Source: Parvibaculum lavamentivorans DS-1
GTDB taxonomy: Bacteria > Pseudomonadota > Alphaproteobacteria > Parvibaculales > Parvibaculaceae
Direction of reading: 5' to 3'
DNA length: 64,000 nt
NCBI RefSeq assembly: GCF_000017565.1
Contig: NC_009719.1
Location: forward strand, 3,579,001 to 3,643,000
Shown: positions 53,693 to 61,617 of the stretch, in pieces
Layout of the letters: each line of letters starts with the position of its first letter
Position numbering within the stretch: position 1 is the stretch's first letter
Notes under the pieces: generated by a model
Told to the model about the DNA's origin: nothing
The model's input: the letters and a program-made list of their open reading frames with translations, nothing else
Databases searched by the model: none
Program-made: the position numbers and the translations under genes

Positions 53693-54004
53693 ATGCTGAT
53701 GTCACCCGTTCGCCTCGCCTGGCAAGTACAAGTAGTTCGTCGCGGTTTTCTGGCCGTGTCCGCCCGCTTCGCTGGCCCTTTTGCCCCAAACAAGCGCAAT
53801 CATGCCTGCGTTACCACCAAAGTTCGCCCCCGCCAGTTGCTGTTCCTAAAGGGCATCAAGCTCAACGCCATCGCCGACCGGCCAGCGTATTTCGCATCGC
53901 TGCGTGCCCGTCGGGGCCAGCCCATCGTCATCCTCGCAGAGCTGGGACCGGACGAGGCATTCGCCCTGTGGAAGCAGCATGTACTGGGCGACAGGCCTCG
54001 CTGA
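53693..54004 (+). CDS. Hypothetical protein
   Basis: A 103-residue basic protein, not recognised. The second half (LLFLKGIKLNAIADRPAYFASL, then QPIVILAELGPDEAFALWKQH) looks like a folded domain; the first 40 residues may be untranslated. An intrinsic terminator lies 26 bases after the stop, which supports a transcript ending here. The start is uncertain, with no clear ribosome-binding site. Confidence 0.4.
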   Translation: MLMSPVRLAWQVQVVRRGFLAVSARFAGPFAPNKRNHACVTTKVRPRQLLFLKGIKLNAIADRPAYFASLRARRGQPIVILAELGPDEAFALWKQHVLGDRPR

Positions 54005-54341
54005 CCCAGTTTCGCCTCATCCTCCTGACAGCCCCGCACTTATTGCGGGGCTTTCTTTTTTCCGCGTTCGCCAATCGGGGCTGTTGCAAATGCCGATTTC
54101 CGGCTGACGCGGCTCGCCTCGCGCATGAAGCTGCCCGCATGTGTCGCTGATTCGTCAGCACCATGCCAGCAGCCAGAGTTTCCAGGCTGCCGCGGATTCT
54201 TTCCGCGCTACCCGCCAGTCCGCCATCGCATCGAGTCTGCGGACGCGCGTCACCCGTGACGCCGATGCTTTTTTCTCAACCGCGTGCGGGAGCTGCCATC
54301 CCGTGAGGGACGAGGCCCCGCTTTTTCCAAGGAGCCCGTCC
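54005..54341. other. Intergenic region between the metal cargo and the accessory cluster
   Basis: It starts with an intrinsic terminator (54030-54062). The remaining 280 bases hold no supported gene; GCTTTTTCC directly precedes the ribosome-binding site of the next gene. Confidence 0.5.
54030..54062 (+). terminator. Intrinsic terminator
   Basis: AGCCCCGCA / TGCGGGGCT stem of nine base pairs, CTTAT loop, then TTCTTTTTT. It closes the metal cargo transcript. Confidence 0.9.
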
Positions 54342-54554
54342 ATGTCCCAGCAAGCCTCTTTCGGCCAGTTGGCCTTGATCCATTGCGGCAAGTTCCTGCC
54401 GCTCGAAATCCTGCATAGCGCCGCCGGCCACTACATCGGCACGCGCGATACAGAAGGTCCCGTTTCGCGGGAATCCTGCCAGTACTTCCGCAGCTATGCC
54501 GCGGCTCAACGTGCCCTCGAAAGAGGCGGCTGGTCCCAGCTCGCCACACCCTGA
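54342..54554 (+). CDS. Small conserved element protein
   Basis: A 70-residue protein of unknown role: ASFGQLALIHCGKFLPLEILHSAAGHYIGTRDTEGPVSRESCQYF, ending AQRALERGGWSQ. It is soluble with no enzyme motif. GGAG lies seven bases before the ATG. The next gene follows by 21 bases, so the two are probably cotranscribed. Confidence 0.65.
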   Translation: MSQQASFGQLALIHCGKFLPLEILHSAAGHYIGTRDTEGPVSRESCQYFRSYAAAQRALERGGWSQLATP

Positions 54555-54575
54555 TCCAACTGGAGGAACCACGTC

Positions 54576-54968
54576 ATGAACCAGCTTTTGCCCCAGGAAG
54601 TCGTCGATCAGATCATGCGGGAAGAGCAGCATTTCGCCGCCGCGCCCCAAGCCTTCTTCGAGGTCTGGAAGCGCGGCGTCGAGATCGCAGGCCCGCAATG
54701 GTTTGGCGACGGCACGCGCGAAGGCCTGAACCAGGCAAAGAGCAAGTGGGATCTGCGTCCCGACATGCTGCGTGCCAACGACGCACTCGGCGTCCTGAGC
54801 AGCGGGGAACGCATGTTCCTGTCCGCCATGTTCAGCTTCTACAACGCGCGCGAGGGCGGTGCCATGCTCAAGCGCTGCCACTTCCAAGGACTGTCGGACT
54901 TCGATGGTCTCGATCTGCAACGCCGCAAGGTCATCGCCGATCTGTTGGTGAACTACAGCGGTTGGTGA
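54576..54968 (+). CDS. Conserved element protein of unknown function
   Basis: A 130-residue acidic soluble protein: MNQLLPQEVVDQIMREEQHFAAAPQAF, then GERMFLSAMFSFYNAREGGAMLKRC. It is largely helical by composition. No known domain is recognised. Its stop is followed 42 bases later by a terminator. Confidence 0.68.
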   Translation: MNQLLPQEVVDQIMREEQHFAAAPQAFFEVWKRGVEIAGPQWFGDGTREGLNQAKSKWDLRPDMLRANDALGVLSSGERMFLSAMFSFYNAREGGAMLKRCHFQGLSDFDGLDLQRRKVIADLLVNYSGW

Positions 54969-55010
54969 GCCGGTCTGCGGCATACCACCGTCTTTTTGTT
55001 CACTGCCCAT

Positions 55011-55048
55011 GAGGGACATGCGTCCACGCGGCCATGTCCCTCGATTTT
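55011..55048 (+). terminator. Intrinsic terminator
   Basis: GAGGGACATG / CATGTCCCTC, ten base pairs with a 12-base loop, then GATTTTTC. A further hairpin, CCACCGGG/CCCGGTGG at 55121-55144, lies closer to the next gene. Confidence 0.75.
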
Positions 55049-55181
55049 TCTTCCGTCAGCCTGCGCCGATTGGCCCAAAGCCCTCGATCAGTGCCGCCTG
55101 ACGCTTTTTCCACTTTCAACCCACCGGGGTTCAATTCCCGGTGGCGGGAATTGGCTCCATTATTCAATCTGGAGAAATTCC

Positions 55182-55919
55182 ATGACCCAGAATCCCAATC
55201 CCTTTGTACGCGGCTACTGGAATCTGAGAGTCGTCCGAACGCTGTGCATCTGCTACGGGGACGGAAGCCCGCATGTCTGGCGATCCATCCACACGAGCCA
55301 AGCGCATCTTTCCGACAACGACCTGATCTCATCGCCTTGCATCGTCACCAGCGACTTCGCGTTGATCAAAAGCGGCACTGACGCCATCAGCGACGAGCTG
55401 ATTGCTGAATGTGATGCTGTTGAAGGCATCAACGGCGAAGGCGTGGTGGGCGCCGTGGTCTATGCCATCCATGGCGACGACCTCGACGGCCGCCCGGTCC
55501 ATGTCGGTGATACCTATTCGGCCGAAGCCGCGCGAGACGTGGTGCAGCGGTTGAGTTTCGAGACCGGCTATTACAGCCGGTGCTGGGAAGTCAGCAGCGC
55601 GCACATCTGCCAGGAAACCGGCCAGTACCTCGCCAACCTGGCAGACCTCGCCACGCCGGAGGCTTTTCTGTTCATCGCCTTTCGGGTTCCGTACAGCCCG
55701 GCGATTGGCGTCAAGCTGATCTCCACGCCCTGGACAGACAAGAACCTGGAATATGCCGAGGGCATCAGTGCTGAGCAGCTTCGACAGGAGCACCGCGACA
55801 AGGGCATGCCTGACGACCTGGCGAACATCCTTGAACTGGCCGGCCAGGCAGATGTGCGCATCCTCATCCTCGATGCCGACGCACCCGCGCTACTGGGCTT
55901 GCCACTGGCCGAGACCTAG
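55182..55919 (+). CDS. Conserved element protein of unknown function
   Basis: A 245-residue soluble protein. It starts MTQNPNPFVRGYWNLRVVRTLCICYGDGSPHVW and contains a central SAEAARDVVQRLSFETGYYSRCWEVSSAHI and a C-terminal ADVRILILDADAPALLGL. I recognise it only as a type common in this ICE cluster. GGAG precedes the ATG by eight bases; an earlier frame start lies in the leader hairpins and is unlikely. Confidence 0.65.
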   Translation: MTQNPNPFVRGYWNLRVVRTLCICYGDGSPHVWRSIHTSQAHLSDNDLISSPCIVTSDFALIKSGTDAISDELIAECDAVEGINGEGVVGAVVYAIHGDDLDGRPVHVGDTYSAEAARDVVQRLSFETGYYSRCWEVSSAHICQETGQYLANLADLATPEAFLFIAFRVPYSPAIGVKLISTPWTDKNLEYAEGISAEQLRQEHRDKGMPDDLANILELAGQADVRILILDADAPALLGLPLAET

Positions 55920-55961
55920 CAGACACGCGACGCGCAAGCCTTCCCCTTTATCCCCCATATG

Positions 55962-55992
55962 CCAGCCCGCCTCCCACCAGGAGCCGGGCTGG
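55962..55992 (+). promoter_or_regulatory. Leader hairpin before the ribosome-binding site
   Basis: CCAGCCCG / CGGGCTGG, eight base pairs, 11 bases before AGGAG of the next gene. There is only a weak T-tract (TTCAATTCC). Confidence 0.6.
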
Positions 55993-56015
55993 TTCAATTC
56001 CATAGGAGCAATCTC

Positions 56016-56294
56016 ATGTTCCCCGATCTCATCTTGCCCACGCCCGACTTCGAGAATCAGCTTGGAGCCTGCGTCAACGCCATGAGCCAGGACGACGCCA
56101 TCGGCCAGATCCTGGTGTTCGAGCGCATGAGCGGTACGCTGCACATGCGCCATATCGACAGCGCCGATCTGGTGGACACCGACATTGACGACTACGAAAT
56201 GGTCGTATTCGACGGTGGCAACACAAGCGGCGACACGTGGAAGCACGTGTTCTTCCCGCGTCAGCGAGAACACTACTTCGTGTACGAAGCCTGA
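56016..56294 (+). CDS. Small acidic conserved element protein
   Basis: A 92-residue protein with many Asp residues: MFPDLILPTPDFENQLGACV, then HMRHIDSADLVDTDIDDYEMVVFDGG and HVFFPRQREHYFVYEA. Its function is unknown; the acidic surface could mimic DNA, but that is speculative. AGGAG lies seven bases before the ATG. A terminator follows the stop by five bases. Confidence 0.65.
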   Translation: MFPDLILPTPDFENQLGACVNAMSQDDAIGQILVFERMSGTLHMRHIDSADLVDTDIDDYEMVVFDGGNTSGDTWKHVFFPRQREHYFVYEA

Positions 56295-56299
56295 CCCCC

Positions 56300-56322
56300 A
56301 AGCCCCTTTCGAGGGGCTTTTT
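56300..56322 (+). terminator. Intrinsic terminator
   Basis: AAGCCCC / GGGGCTT stem of seven base pairs, loop TTTCGA, followed by TTTC. It begins five bases after the preceding stop codon. Confidence 0.85.
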
Positions 56323-56522
56323 CTCGCCCGCAGCGCTGGAAAGCGGGTGCGATGGGGTGCCGTTTCCTGCAAGCGGGCCGCTTACTCCCGGGCCATTCTT
56401 GCCCCATGTTCGTCGGCGTTCCCGACACATGCCCAGGCAGCCAAGACCTTCAAGGCTGCAAGCACGGGAAGCCGTGCTGGTCGATGTTTTCCACGGACGT
56501 ACCGCGTCCATCCACACCACCC

Positions 56523-56560
56523 ACAAGGGACCTCTCCCTTGCGGGCGGGGAATCCCTTGT
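56523..56560 (+). promoter_or_regulatory. Leader hairpin before the ribosome-binding site
   Basis: ACAAGGGA / TCCCTTGT, eight base pairs, then TTCTTCCTC and AAGGAG. It has the same hairpin, pyrimidine tract and ribosome-binding-site order as its neighbours. Confidence 0.6.
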
Positions 56561-56581
56561 TTCTTCCTCAAGGAGATTCCC

Positions 56582-57394
56582 ATGGACCGTTCCCTCATCA
56601 AATCCATGATGCCTTCGCTAGTCGCAGGCCACGTGCCCCGCAACGTGCGGTCGTTCAAGTACCGCGTGTTCGACGATCAGCCGCAATCTTCGACATTGGG
56701 CTTCGCCGTCGACCCCCAGCCCTTCGACGGGAAGGTAGTCGCCATCACCGACGATGCCATCGTCGTCAAGCTCAAGCCGAGCGAGTTCGCTGTGCTCGAT
56801 TCCAAGCTGGTGACCACCGTCCCCGACGAAGGCGCCAAGGTGCATGTCCAACCCTACGCACGGCGCCGTTTCGATGGGCTGCGGGCGGACACGCCGGAAG
56901 AGCGCACCGAGATGACGTCCGACGGCATTCCCTACACCGTCAAGACGCACATCCTCGGCTCCGCGCCGGCCAAGCTGCCCATTCCCGAGCCGCAGTGCAT
57001 GGAGCTGGGTCAGCTCATCCAGCAGTTGGAGGAAATGCCGGCGCCCGATGGCTTCCGGCGCATCACCCACATGCTGGTCGATGCGGGTGCCCGGGATTTC
57101 ACCTGGGTCGATCCGACGCCGTCCAAGATCATCGAGACGCCTCCGGCGATCAGCTTCACGGTCTCGACCGCGAAGTTCGAGGGCCGGGTGACGGTGCTGT
57201 ACGACCGAGGCGGCGACACCTACGTGGTGGAGCTGCATCGCGACGGCGAATTGGTCGATCGGCATGACGAGGTGTATTTCGACATGCTCGGCGAAGTGCT
57301 GGAGCGACTCATCGACGACGGACGTTGGCGCCTGATCGATGTGAGCGTGATCGACGCCAAGGCTACCCGGCAGCGCCAGGCGGTGCCGGCATGA
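56582..57394 (+). CDS. Conserved element protein of unknown function
   Basis: A 270-residue soluble protein, mostly beta by composition: VAITDDAIVVKLKPSEFAVLDSKL, DGIPYTVKTHILGSAPAKLP and FEGRVTVLYDRGGDTYVVELHRDGE. No catalytic motif is recognised. It is common in this ICE cluster. The ATG lies behind AAGGAG; a longer upstream frame crosses the leader hairpin and is rejected. Confidence 0.68.
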   Translation: MDRSLIKSMMPSLVAGHVPRNVRSFKYRVFDDQPQSSTLGFAVDPQPFDGKVVAITDDAIVVKLKPSEFAVLDSKLVTTVPDEGAKVHVQPYARRRFDGLRADTPEERTEMTSDGIPYTVKTHILGSAPAKLPIPEPQCMELGQLIQQLEEMPAPDGFRRITHMLVDAGARDFTWVDPTPSKIIETPPAISFTVSTAKFEGRVTVLYDRGGDTYVVELHRDGELVDRHDEVYFDMLGEVLERLIDDGRWRLIDVSVIDAKATRQRQAVPA

Positions 57395-57475
57395 CGCCGG
57401 AAACTGAATCCTGCCGGTTCTACGGCTGACCCGTGGGTCCCGCCACGAAGTTTCGCCCATGGGCCATGTGCCCAC

Positions 57476-57508
57476 AGGCCCTCCATCCATGCGGATGGAG
57501 GGCCTTTT
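57476..57508 (+). terminator. Intrinsic terminator
   Basis: AGGCCCTCCATCC / GGATGGAGGGCCT, a perfect 13-base-pair stem with an ATGC loop and TTTTCT. It lies only 12 bases before TAGGAG of the next gene, so it also acts as that gene's leader. Confidence 0.9.
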
Positions 57509-57535
57509 CTCTATTCCACATAGGAGATTTCAACC

Positions 57536-57889
57536 ATGTCACTGCGATTCAAAGGCTCCGACCTGCGCCCCGTGCTGACCGAGGCCATTGCCAGCCAATG
57601 CCGCGTCATCCTGGTCAAGGACCAGGGCGTGTACTTCCTCGCCGAGCAGGGAGAGCGCCGCCCGGATGGGCGTGTGAAGCTGCTGGCCTATGCCGTCGGC
57701 TGCAACCCGGATACCGACCCGTTCGACGACTGGTGGGAACTGGCGCGCGCCGAACTGGGCGGCGACGACTTCGGGGAGTACTTCGACCCGAAGGACGGCG
57801 TATTCACGCGCATCCTGCACACCGAAGACGACCTGATGCTGTCGGCCACCGCCACACATCTGTCGCTGGAGGTGGTGCCTCCCGCATAG
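57536..57889 (+). CDS. DUF3085 family element protein
   Basis: A 117-residue protein conserved in this ICE cluster. Features are LRPVLTEAIASQCRVILVKDQGVYFLAEQGE, YAVGCNPDTDPFDDWWELARAELGGDDF and the Asp/Glu-rich middle. Its biochemical role is unknown. TAGGAG precedes the ATG, and a terminator follows the stop by about 26 bases. Confidence 0.72.
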   Translation: MSLRFKGSDLRPVLTEAIASQCRVILVKDQGVYFLAEQGERRPDGRVKLLAYAVGCNPDTDPFDDWWELARAELGGDDFGEYFDPKDGVFTRILHTEDDLMLSATATHLSLEVVPPA

Positions 57890-58255
57890 CGCGGCAACCG
57901 CCACTCGACTCTCGCAGCCCCCCACACCGGGGGCTTTCTTTTGCGCTGAGCCGGGCTGCGTGGACAAAGGGAAACGCGCGGATGCCAATTGATTGCTGTC
58001 GCGCGCGCGAGGCCCGGCCATGCTGACCCCATGCCTGCTGACGCTGTCAGCGACATGCCAGGCAACCATCGGTCTTCGAGGTTGCGGCGCAGTTTCCACT
58101 GCGTGACCGAGCCAGCTCGCACCGCATCCATCCGCGAGCGGCCACCAGTCCCTGGTGGCGGATGCTTTCGCCTTATCAACCCACCGCGGGGTTACGCACC
58201 TTTCCCCGCATGCGTGGGCTCGGTGTGTCTCCGCTTTTCCCTATGGAGATTCACC
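57890..58255. other. Intergenic region with nested hairpins
   Basis: It has a terminator at 57916-57942, the hairpin GCCACCAG/CTGGTGGC at 58141-58159, and a nested hairpin at 58180-58218 (GCGGGG/CCCCGC inside CCCAC/GTGGG) before TATGGAG of the next gene. No gene is seen. Confidence 0.6.
57916..57942 (+). terminator. Intrinsic terminator
   Basis: AGCCCCC / GGGGGCT, seven base pairs, six-base loop, followed by TTCTTTT. Confidence 0.85.
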
Positions 58256-59185
58256 ATGAACACCACTTCCAACGAGAAATCGTATTTCGACCTCCACACC
58301 TCGGGCATCGGCTACCTCCAGCGTGTCCGTGAGGTGCCCGTCAGGGGCGGCCGCCGTGCGCAGCCCTTCCTGGCCTGCACCATCGCCGCGCTGGTCGGCC
58401 CCGCCAGGGACCCGAGCTACCGCTACTTCGACGTCAAGGTCTCGGGTGCCGAGGCCAAGAAGCTCGTTCAGCGCTACATCGGCGTTGACGATTCCAAGCA
58501 GCGACCGCTGGTGCGCTTTCGCCTCGGCGACCTCTGGGGCGATGCCTACATCCGCGACAAGGGCGAACAGAAAGGCCAGGCCGCCGCATCCCTCAAGGCG
58601 CGACTGCTCAAGGCCGAGCTGATCGAGCGGGCCGAACTGGCTTCGATCGAGCAGCACGAGTTGATCACCCGTGGCATCGGCTACCTCAACCGTCCGAAGG
58701 ACGTCACCCCCAAGGATGGTGACCCGTTCCTGTCGTGCTCCATCGCCGCGCTGGCCGGACCTGTCGATGAACCGGAATATCGGTACTTCGACACGATCGT
58801 CGCCACCCCTGAAGCCGAGCATCTGGTTCGCCGATGCGTGCAGGCCATCGAAGGGGATCGCAAGGTGCTGATCGCCTTTCGTCTGAACGACATGAAGATC
58901 GATCCGTACATCCGCACCAAGGGCGAGCACGCTGGGGAACCGGCCGCAAGCCTGGAATCGACGCTGGTCCACATCGGTCTGATCAAGATCGACGGCACCC
59001 AGGTCTATCCGACGAGCCAGGCGCATGCCGAGGCAGCGCCAGCGGAGGACGCACCCGCGTCCGAAGCCGCCAACGCCATCGACACTGCCGCCGACGCCGT
59101 TTCCTACCAATCTGCCGAGCCCGCCGAGCGCGAGCCCGAATGTGCAGTCGAGGAGCAGGAGCCGGCATTGGCTGCTTCGTTCTGA
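58256..59185 (+). CDS. STY4534/DUF3577-type ICE protein with a tandem duplicated domain
   Basis: A 309-residue protein of the family annotated as an ICE replication protein. Two homologous units are visible. Unit 1 (about residues 9-120) has SGIGYLQRVREVP, FLACTIAALVGP, YRYFDVKVSGAEA and AYIRDKGEQKGQAAASLKARL. Unit 2 (about 127-240) repeats this as RGIGYLNRPKDVT, FLSCSIAALAGP, YRYFDTIVATPEA and PYIRTKGEHAGEPAASLESTL. The last 65 residues are an Ala/Glu-rich tail. It may bind DNA or partner with the ssb/topB system; this is not shown. Confidence 0.8.
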   Translation: MNTTSNEKSYFDLHTSGIGYLQRVREVPVRGGRRAQPFLACTIAALVGPARDPSYRYFDVKVSGAEAKKLVQRYIGVDDSKQRPLVRFRLGDLWGDAYIRDKGEQKGQAAASLKARLLKAELIERAELASIEQHELITRGIGYLNRPKDVTPKDGDPFLSCSIAALAGPVDEPEYRYFDTIVATPEAEHLVRRCVQAIEGDRKVLIAFRLNDMKIDPYIRTKGEHAGEPAASLESTLVHIGLIKIDGTQVYPTSQAHAEAAPAEDAPASEAANAIDTAADAVSYQSAEPAEREPECAVEEQEPALAASF

Positions 59186-59193
59186 TCCGGCAC

Positions 59194-59219
59194 GGCCCCT
59201 CACGGGGCCTTGCCTTTTT
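59194..59219 (+). terminator. Intrinsic terminator
   Basis: GGCCCC / GGGGCC with TCAC loop, followed by TTGCCTTTTT, eight bases after the DUF3577 stop and about 15 bases before AAGGAG of the next gene. Confidence 0.8.
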
Positions 59220-59243
59220 CCTATTCGTCCAAGGAGAACCATC

Positions 59244-59933
59244 ATGGCAGCCACATCGGCACCTACGAGATCAGCCCTACCCATCGTCGTCCCGGGCCAG
59301 CTCACGTTGCGGACCATCCGGGGCAAGAACGGCCCGTTCACGGTTGGGCGCCTTTCTACCCCCATCGGCGAGTTCGCGGTTAAAGACGCGGAGTTGGAGC
59401 AGTACCCCGAAGGAAAGTACGACGGGGATTTCGTCATTCGCTACATCTTCGCGAAGTCCTATCCGGTCGCGGGCGGCGCGCGGTTTGAAGTGCGCGCAAA
59501 CCTCGACGGCATGACGCTCAACGGCATCGACAAACTGAGTCGTGATGAGGCCCGCAGCTTCGCCACCCAGGAAGTCGATCCACTCGATGAAGAGCTGGGG
59601 ACGCAGCCTGCGGAAACGCCGGCCAAGCCCGCCAAGGCCTCCAGACCCGCCAAGCCCGCACCCGTGCAGGCCTCGGCGGACCCGCTGGTCGATACCACGC
59701 CCTTCGGTGTGGATGCACCGACGCCCGCTGCGGCGGCTGCCCCTGGCAGCACCGAAGAGGGCGACGTTGCTTTGTTCGGCTTGCTCTGGCCGCTGGGCGA
59801 TTCCGTGAAATTGGATTCGACCATCGACCGCCGCGCCCTGCGCGCGCAGATCGCCCGCCTGGGCGATCTGGGCTACGCGCTGGACTTCAAAACGCAGGAG
59901 TGGAGCCGCCAGGCCGAACTGCAACCTGCGTGA
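59244..59933 (+). CDS. DUF3275 family element protein
   Basis: A 229-residue protein. The conserved N-terminal domain reads IVVPGQLTLRTIRGKNGPFTVGRL, then EFAVKDAELEQYPEGKYDGDFVIRYIFAKSY and ARFEVRANLDGMTL, a beta-rich fold. An Ala/Pro/Lys-rich linker (about residues 120-160) leads to a C-terminal piece, DVALFGLLWPLGDSVKLDSTIDRRALRAQIARLGDLGY. It is a standard neighbour of DUF3577 in this ICE type; the role is unknown. AAGGAG precedes the ATG. Confidence 0.8.
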   Translation: MAATSAPTRSALPIVVPGQLTLRTIRGKNGPFTVGRLSTPIGEFAVKDAELEQYPEGKYDGDFVIRYIFAKSYPVAGGARFEVRANLDGMTLNGIDKLSRDEARSFATQEVDPLDEELGTQPAETPAKPAKASRPAKPAPVQASADPLVDTTPFGVDAPTPAAAAAPGSTEEGDVALFGLLWPLGDSVKLDSTIDRRALRAQIARLGDLGYALDFKTQEWSRQAELQPA

Positions 59934-59939
59934 TCGCAG

Positions 59940-60014
59940 ACACCGCATGCGCGGTGTTCTTCATCCACCCGCCGGGGCTCTTTCCCTATGCGGGGAGGCC
60001 CCCGGCTTTCTTCT
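59940..60014 (+). terminator. Two consecutive terminator-like hairpins
   Basis: ACACCGC-ATGC-GCGGTGT (59940-59957) is followed by TCTTC; GCCGGGG / CCCCGGC (59971-59977 with 60000-60006) is followed by TTTCTTCT and then at once by GGAGG of the next gene. The second structure is both a terminator shape and a leader. Confidence 0.75.
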
Positions 60015-60027
60015 GGAGGTCTCCATC

Positions 60028-60354
60028 ATGTCCACCATCGATTGCGATACACCCCGTTCTTCGCTGGGTGAACCCGCGTGGCGAGCTGTTTGCAAGACAG
60101 CCGCCGAGCACGCCCAGCGTGGTTGTGGCCTGTCCTGGGACCACTGGGTCACGCTTTTCAGTTCGGAGATCGACGCGCAAGCCAGTCGATTGCCGGAAGA
60201 GCAACGCGCACAGGCGCTGCAGATCGCACAGGAATGGGGCTACGCCACACCGGCCGAAAGGCAGGAAACCCAGGACTGGAACGCCGAAAACGGCTACTGC
60301 TCGCACGGAATCGAACTGGGTTATTGCCCGTCCGGTTGCGATTCGGACTATTGA
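60028..60354 (+). CDS. Small conserved element protein with Cys-rich end
   Basis: A 108-residue protein: SLGEPAWRAVCKTAAEHAQRGCGLSWDHWVTLF, then a helical middle, and a terminal motif YCSHGIELGYCPSGCDSDY with three cysteines and a histidine that could bind a metal ion. The function is unknown. GGAGG lies ahead of the ATG. Confidence 0.65.
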   Translation: MSTIDCDTPRSSLGEPAWRAVCKTAAEHAQRGCGLSWDHWVTLFSSEIDAQASRLPEEQRAQALQIAQEWGYATPAERQETQDWNAENGYCSHGIELGYCPSGCDSDY

Positions 60355-60372
60355 GGTCCGGCACACGTCATC

Positions 60373-60431
60373 GCCGCTTGCGCGGCTTTTCTCCACCCCT
60401 TGGGGCAGCACCTGCCTCAGGGGCGGTGCTG
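60373..60431 (+). terminator. Terminator-like hairpin pair
   Basis: GCCGC-TTGC-GCGGC then TTTT (60373-60390), followed by CAGCACC / GGTGCTG (60406-60431) and TTTCC, about 25 bases ahead of the next ATG. Confidence 0.7.
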
Positions 60432-60456
60432 TTTCCGATTCACCGAGGACATCACC

Positions 60457-60798
60457 ATGAGTCGGCACTACTTCGACACCGTTCACAAGGGCTTTCCCAT
60501 CACCGTCGTACTGGGCTGGGACCGGCCGGCAAATTACTTCTTCCTATTCATCGAAAAGCCGGCCGAGCTGATCGACGATACCGCGAAGGTCGAGAGCGAC
60601 GACTTCTTGTACAGCAACCTGCACGAGAGCGACCCGTTCAACCACTACCTGGACTACTACCGAGTGGTCCTGCGCCATTTCCACATCGACGTGCCCGAAA
60701 GCATGTTCACCGAAGTCCAACAGGACTGCGAGGGCAACGTTGGCAACCGTGTAGTCAAGCATCAGGCCGACGGCTCGTTCACCGAACAGACGTTCTGA
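60457..60798 (+). CDS. Small conserved element protein
   Basis: A 113-residue protein rich in aromatic and acidic residues: SRHYFDTVHKGFPITVVLGWDRPANYFFLFIEKP, then SDPFNHYLDYYRVVLRHFHIDVPESMFTEVQ. No domain is recognised. GAGGAC, a weak ribosome-binding site, precedes the ATG. Confidence 0.65.
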   Translation: MSRHYFDTVHKGFPITVVLGWDRPANYFFLFIEKPAELIDDTAKVESDDFLYSNLHESDPFNHYLDYYRVVLRHFHIDVPESMFTEVQQDCEGNVGNRVVKHQADGSFTEQTF

Positions 60799-60902
60799 AC
60801 GCCCAAGCGGATCGAACACCTTATCCGCATTCCTTCATCCCTAACGGGGCATTCGCTGCCCCTGCGGGCGGTGCTGCCCCTCATTTCATCGAGGACACCA
60901 CC

Positions 60903-61553
60903 ATGCACGCACACACTTCATCCACCACGCTGTTCCACATCGACGAATGCCCGGACCTGATGGCCGACGCCTGCGTCGGCGACGACCAGGGCAGCCTGAT
61001 CTTCCTGTCCATCTGGGCGCGCGACACCGCCGTCCAGCAGTTCCTCGCCCGCCTGACCCTCGGGCGCGACGAGCAGGGACTGGACCAGTTCCACATCCTC
61101 ACCGACCAGGGCGGCAGCGTCCCGGTGTTCATCGGCAACGTCGATCATCTGGAGAAGCGCATCACGCGGGCCTACCGGCGCACGCTGTTCGGCTCCCTCT
61201 CCAACGTGTGGCTGTTCGACCGGCGCTGCGTCAAGCCCGACAAGGCCAACGCCAGCGCACTGGCATTGCTGCCACGCGACAGCGCCCACCGGCTTGACCG
61301 CCTGTGGACGCTGGTGCGCGACACCTGCCCGTTGCCGCTACTCGACCACTGGCGCGAAACCGTGCTGGAGCTGCTGCAGACCCGCGAGATGCTGGCCCGC
61401 CTTCCGTTCGCCCTTGGGCCGTTGGAAGGCCATCGGCTCGCCATCGACGTGCCGGCGCTGACCCTGGCGCTGGGCTCTCTGATCCGCAGTGACGCACTCA
61501 CCGCCTATCCCTATCCGGCCAAGATTTGGACGCCGAAAGCGGTAGCGGCTTGA
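60903..61553 (+). CDS. Conserved element protein of unknown function
   Basis: A 216-residue soluble protein: TTLFHIDECPDLMADACVGDDQGSLIFLSIWARD, QFHILTDQGGSVPVFIGNVDHLEKRI, VWLFDRRCVKPDKANASALALL. The C-terminal half is helical (LDHWRETVLELLQTREMLARLP). It does not match an enzyme I know. The stop is followed by a hairpin and the methylase gene; the position suggests a partner role, unproven. Confidence 0.66.
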   Translation: MHAHTSSTTLFHIDECPDLMADACVGDDQGSLIFLSIWARDTAVQQFLARLTLGRDEQGLDQFHILTDQGGSVPVFIGNVDHLEKRITRAYRRTLFGSLSNVWLFDRRCVKPDKANASALALLPRDSAHRLDRLWTLVRDTCPLPLLDHWRETVLELLQTREMLARLPFALGPLEGHRLAIDVPALTLALGSLIRSDALTAYPYPAKIWTPKAVAA

Positions 61554-61560
61554 TCCACCC

Positions 61561-61588
61561 GCGGAGGCACGCCTTGGCGTGCTTCCGC
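61561..61588 (+). promoter_or_regulatory. Leader hairpin before the methylase gene
   Basis: GCGGAGGCACGCC / GGCGTGCTTCCGC, thirteen pairs including one G-T, followed by CATTCCTTCCC and AGGAG. Confidence 0.65.
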
Positions 61589-61617
61589 CATTCCTTCCCG
61601 CCAACCAGGAGACTTCC

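Noticed and set aside
55121-55144. GGGTTCAATTCCC, resembling a tRNA T-loop and so a possible attachment site
   Set aside because: The stem pairs with an eight-base loop and continues as CCACC/GGTGG; no other tRNA part is present. It is one of the leader hairpins.
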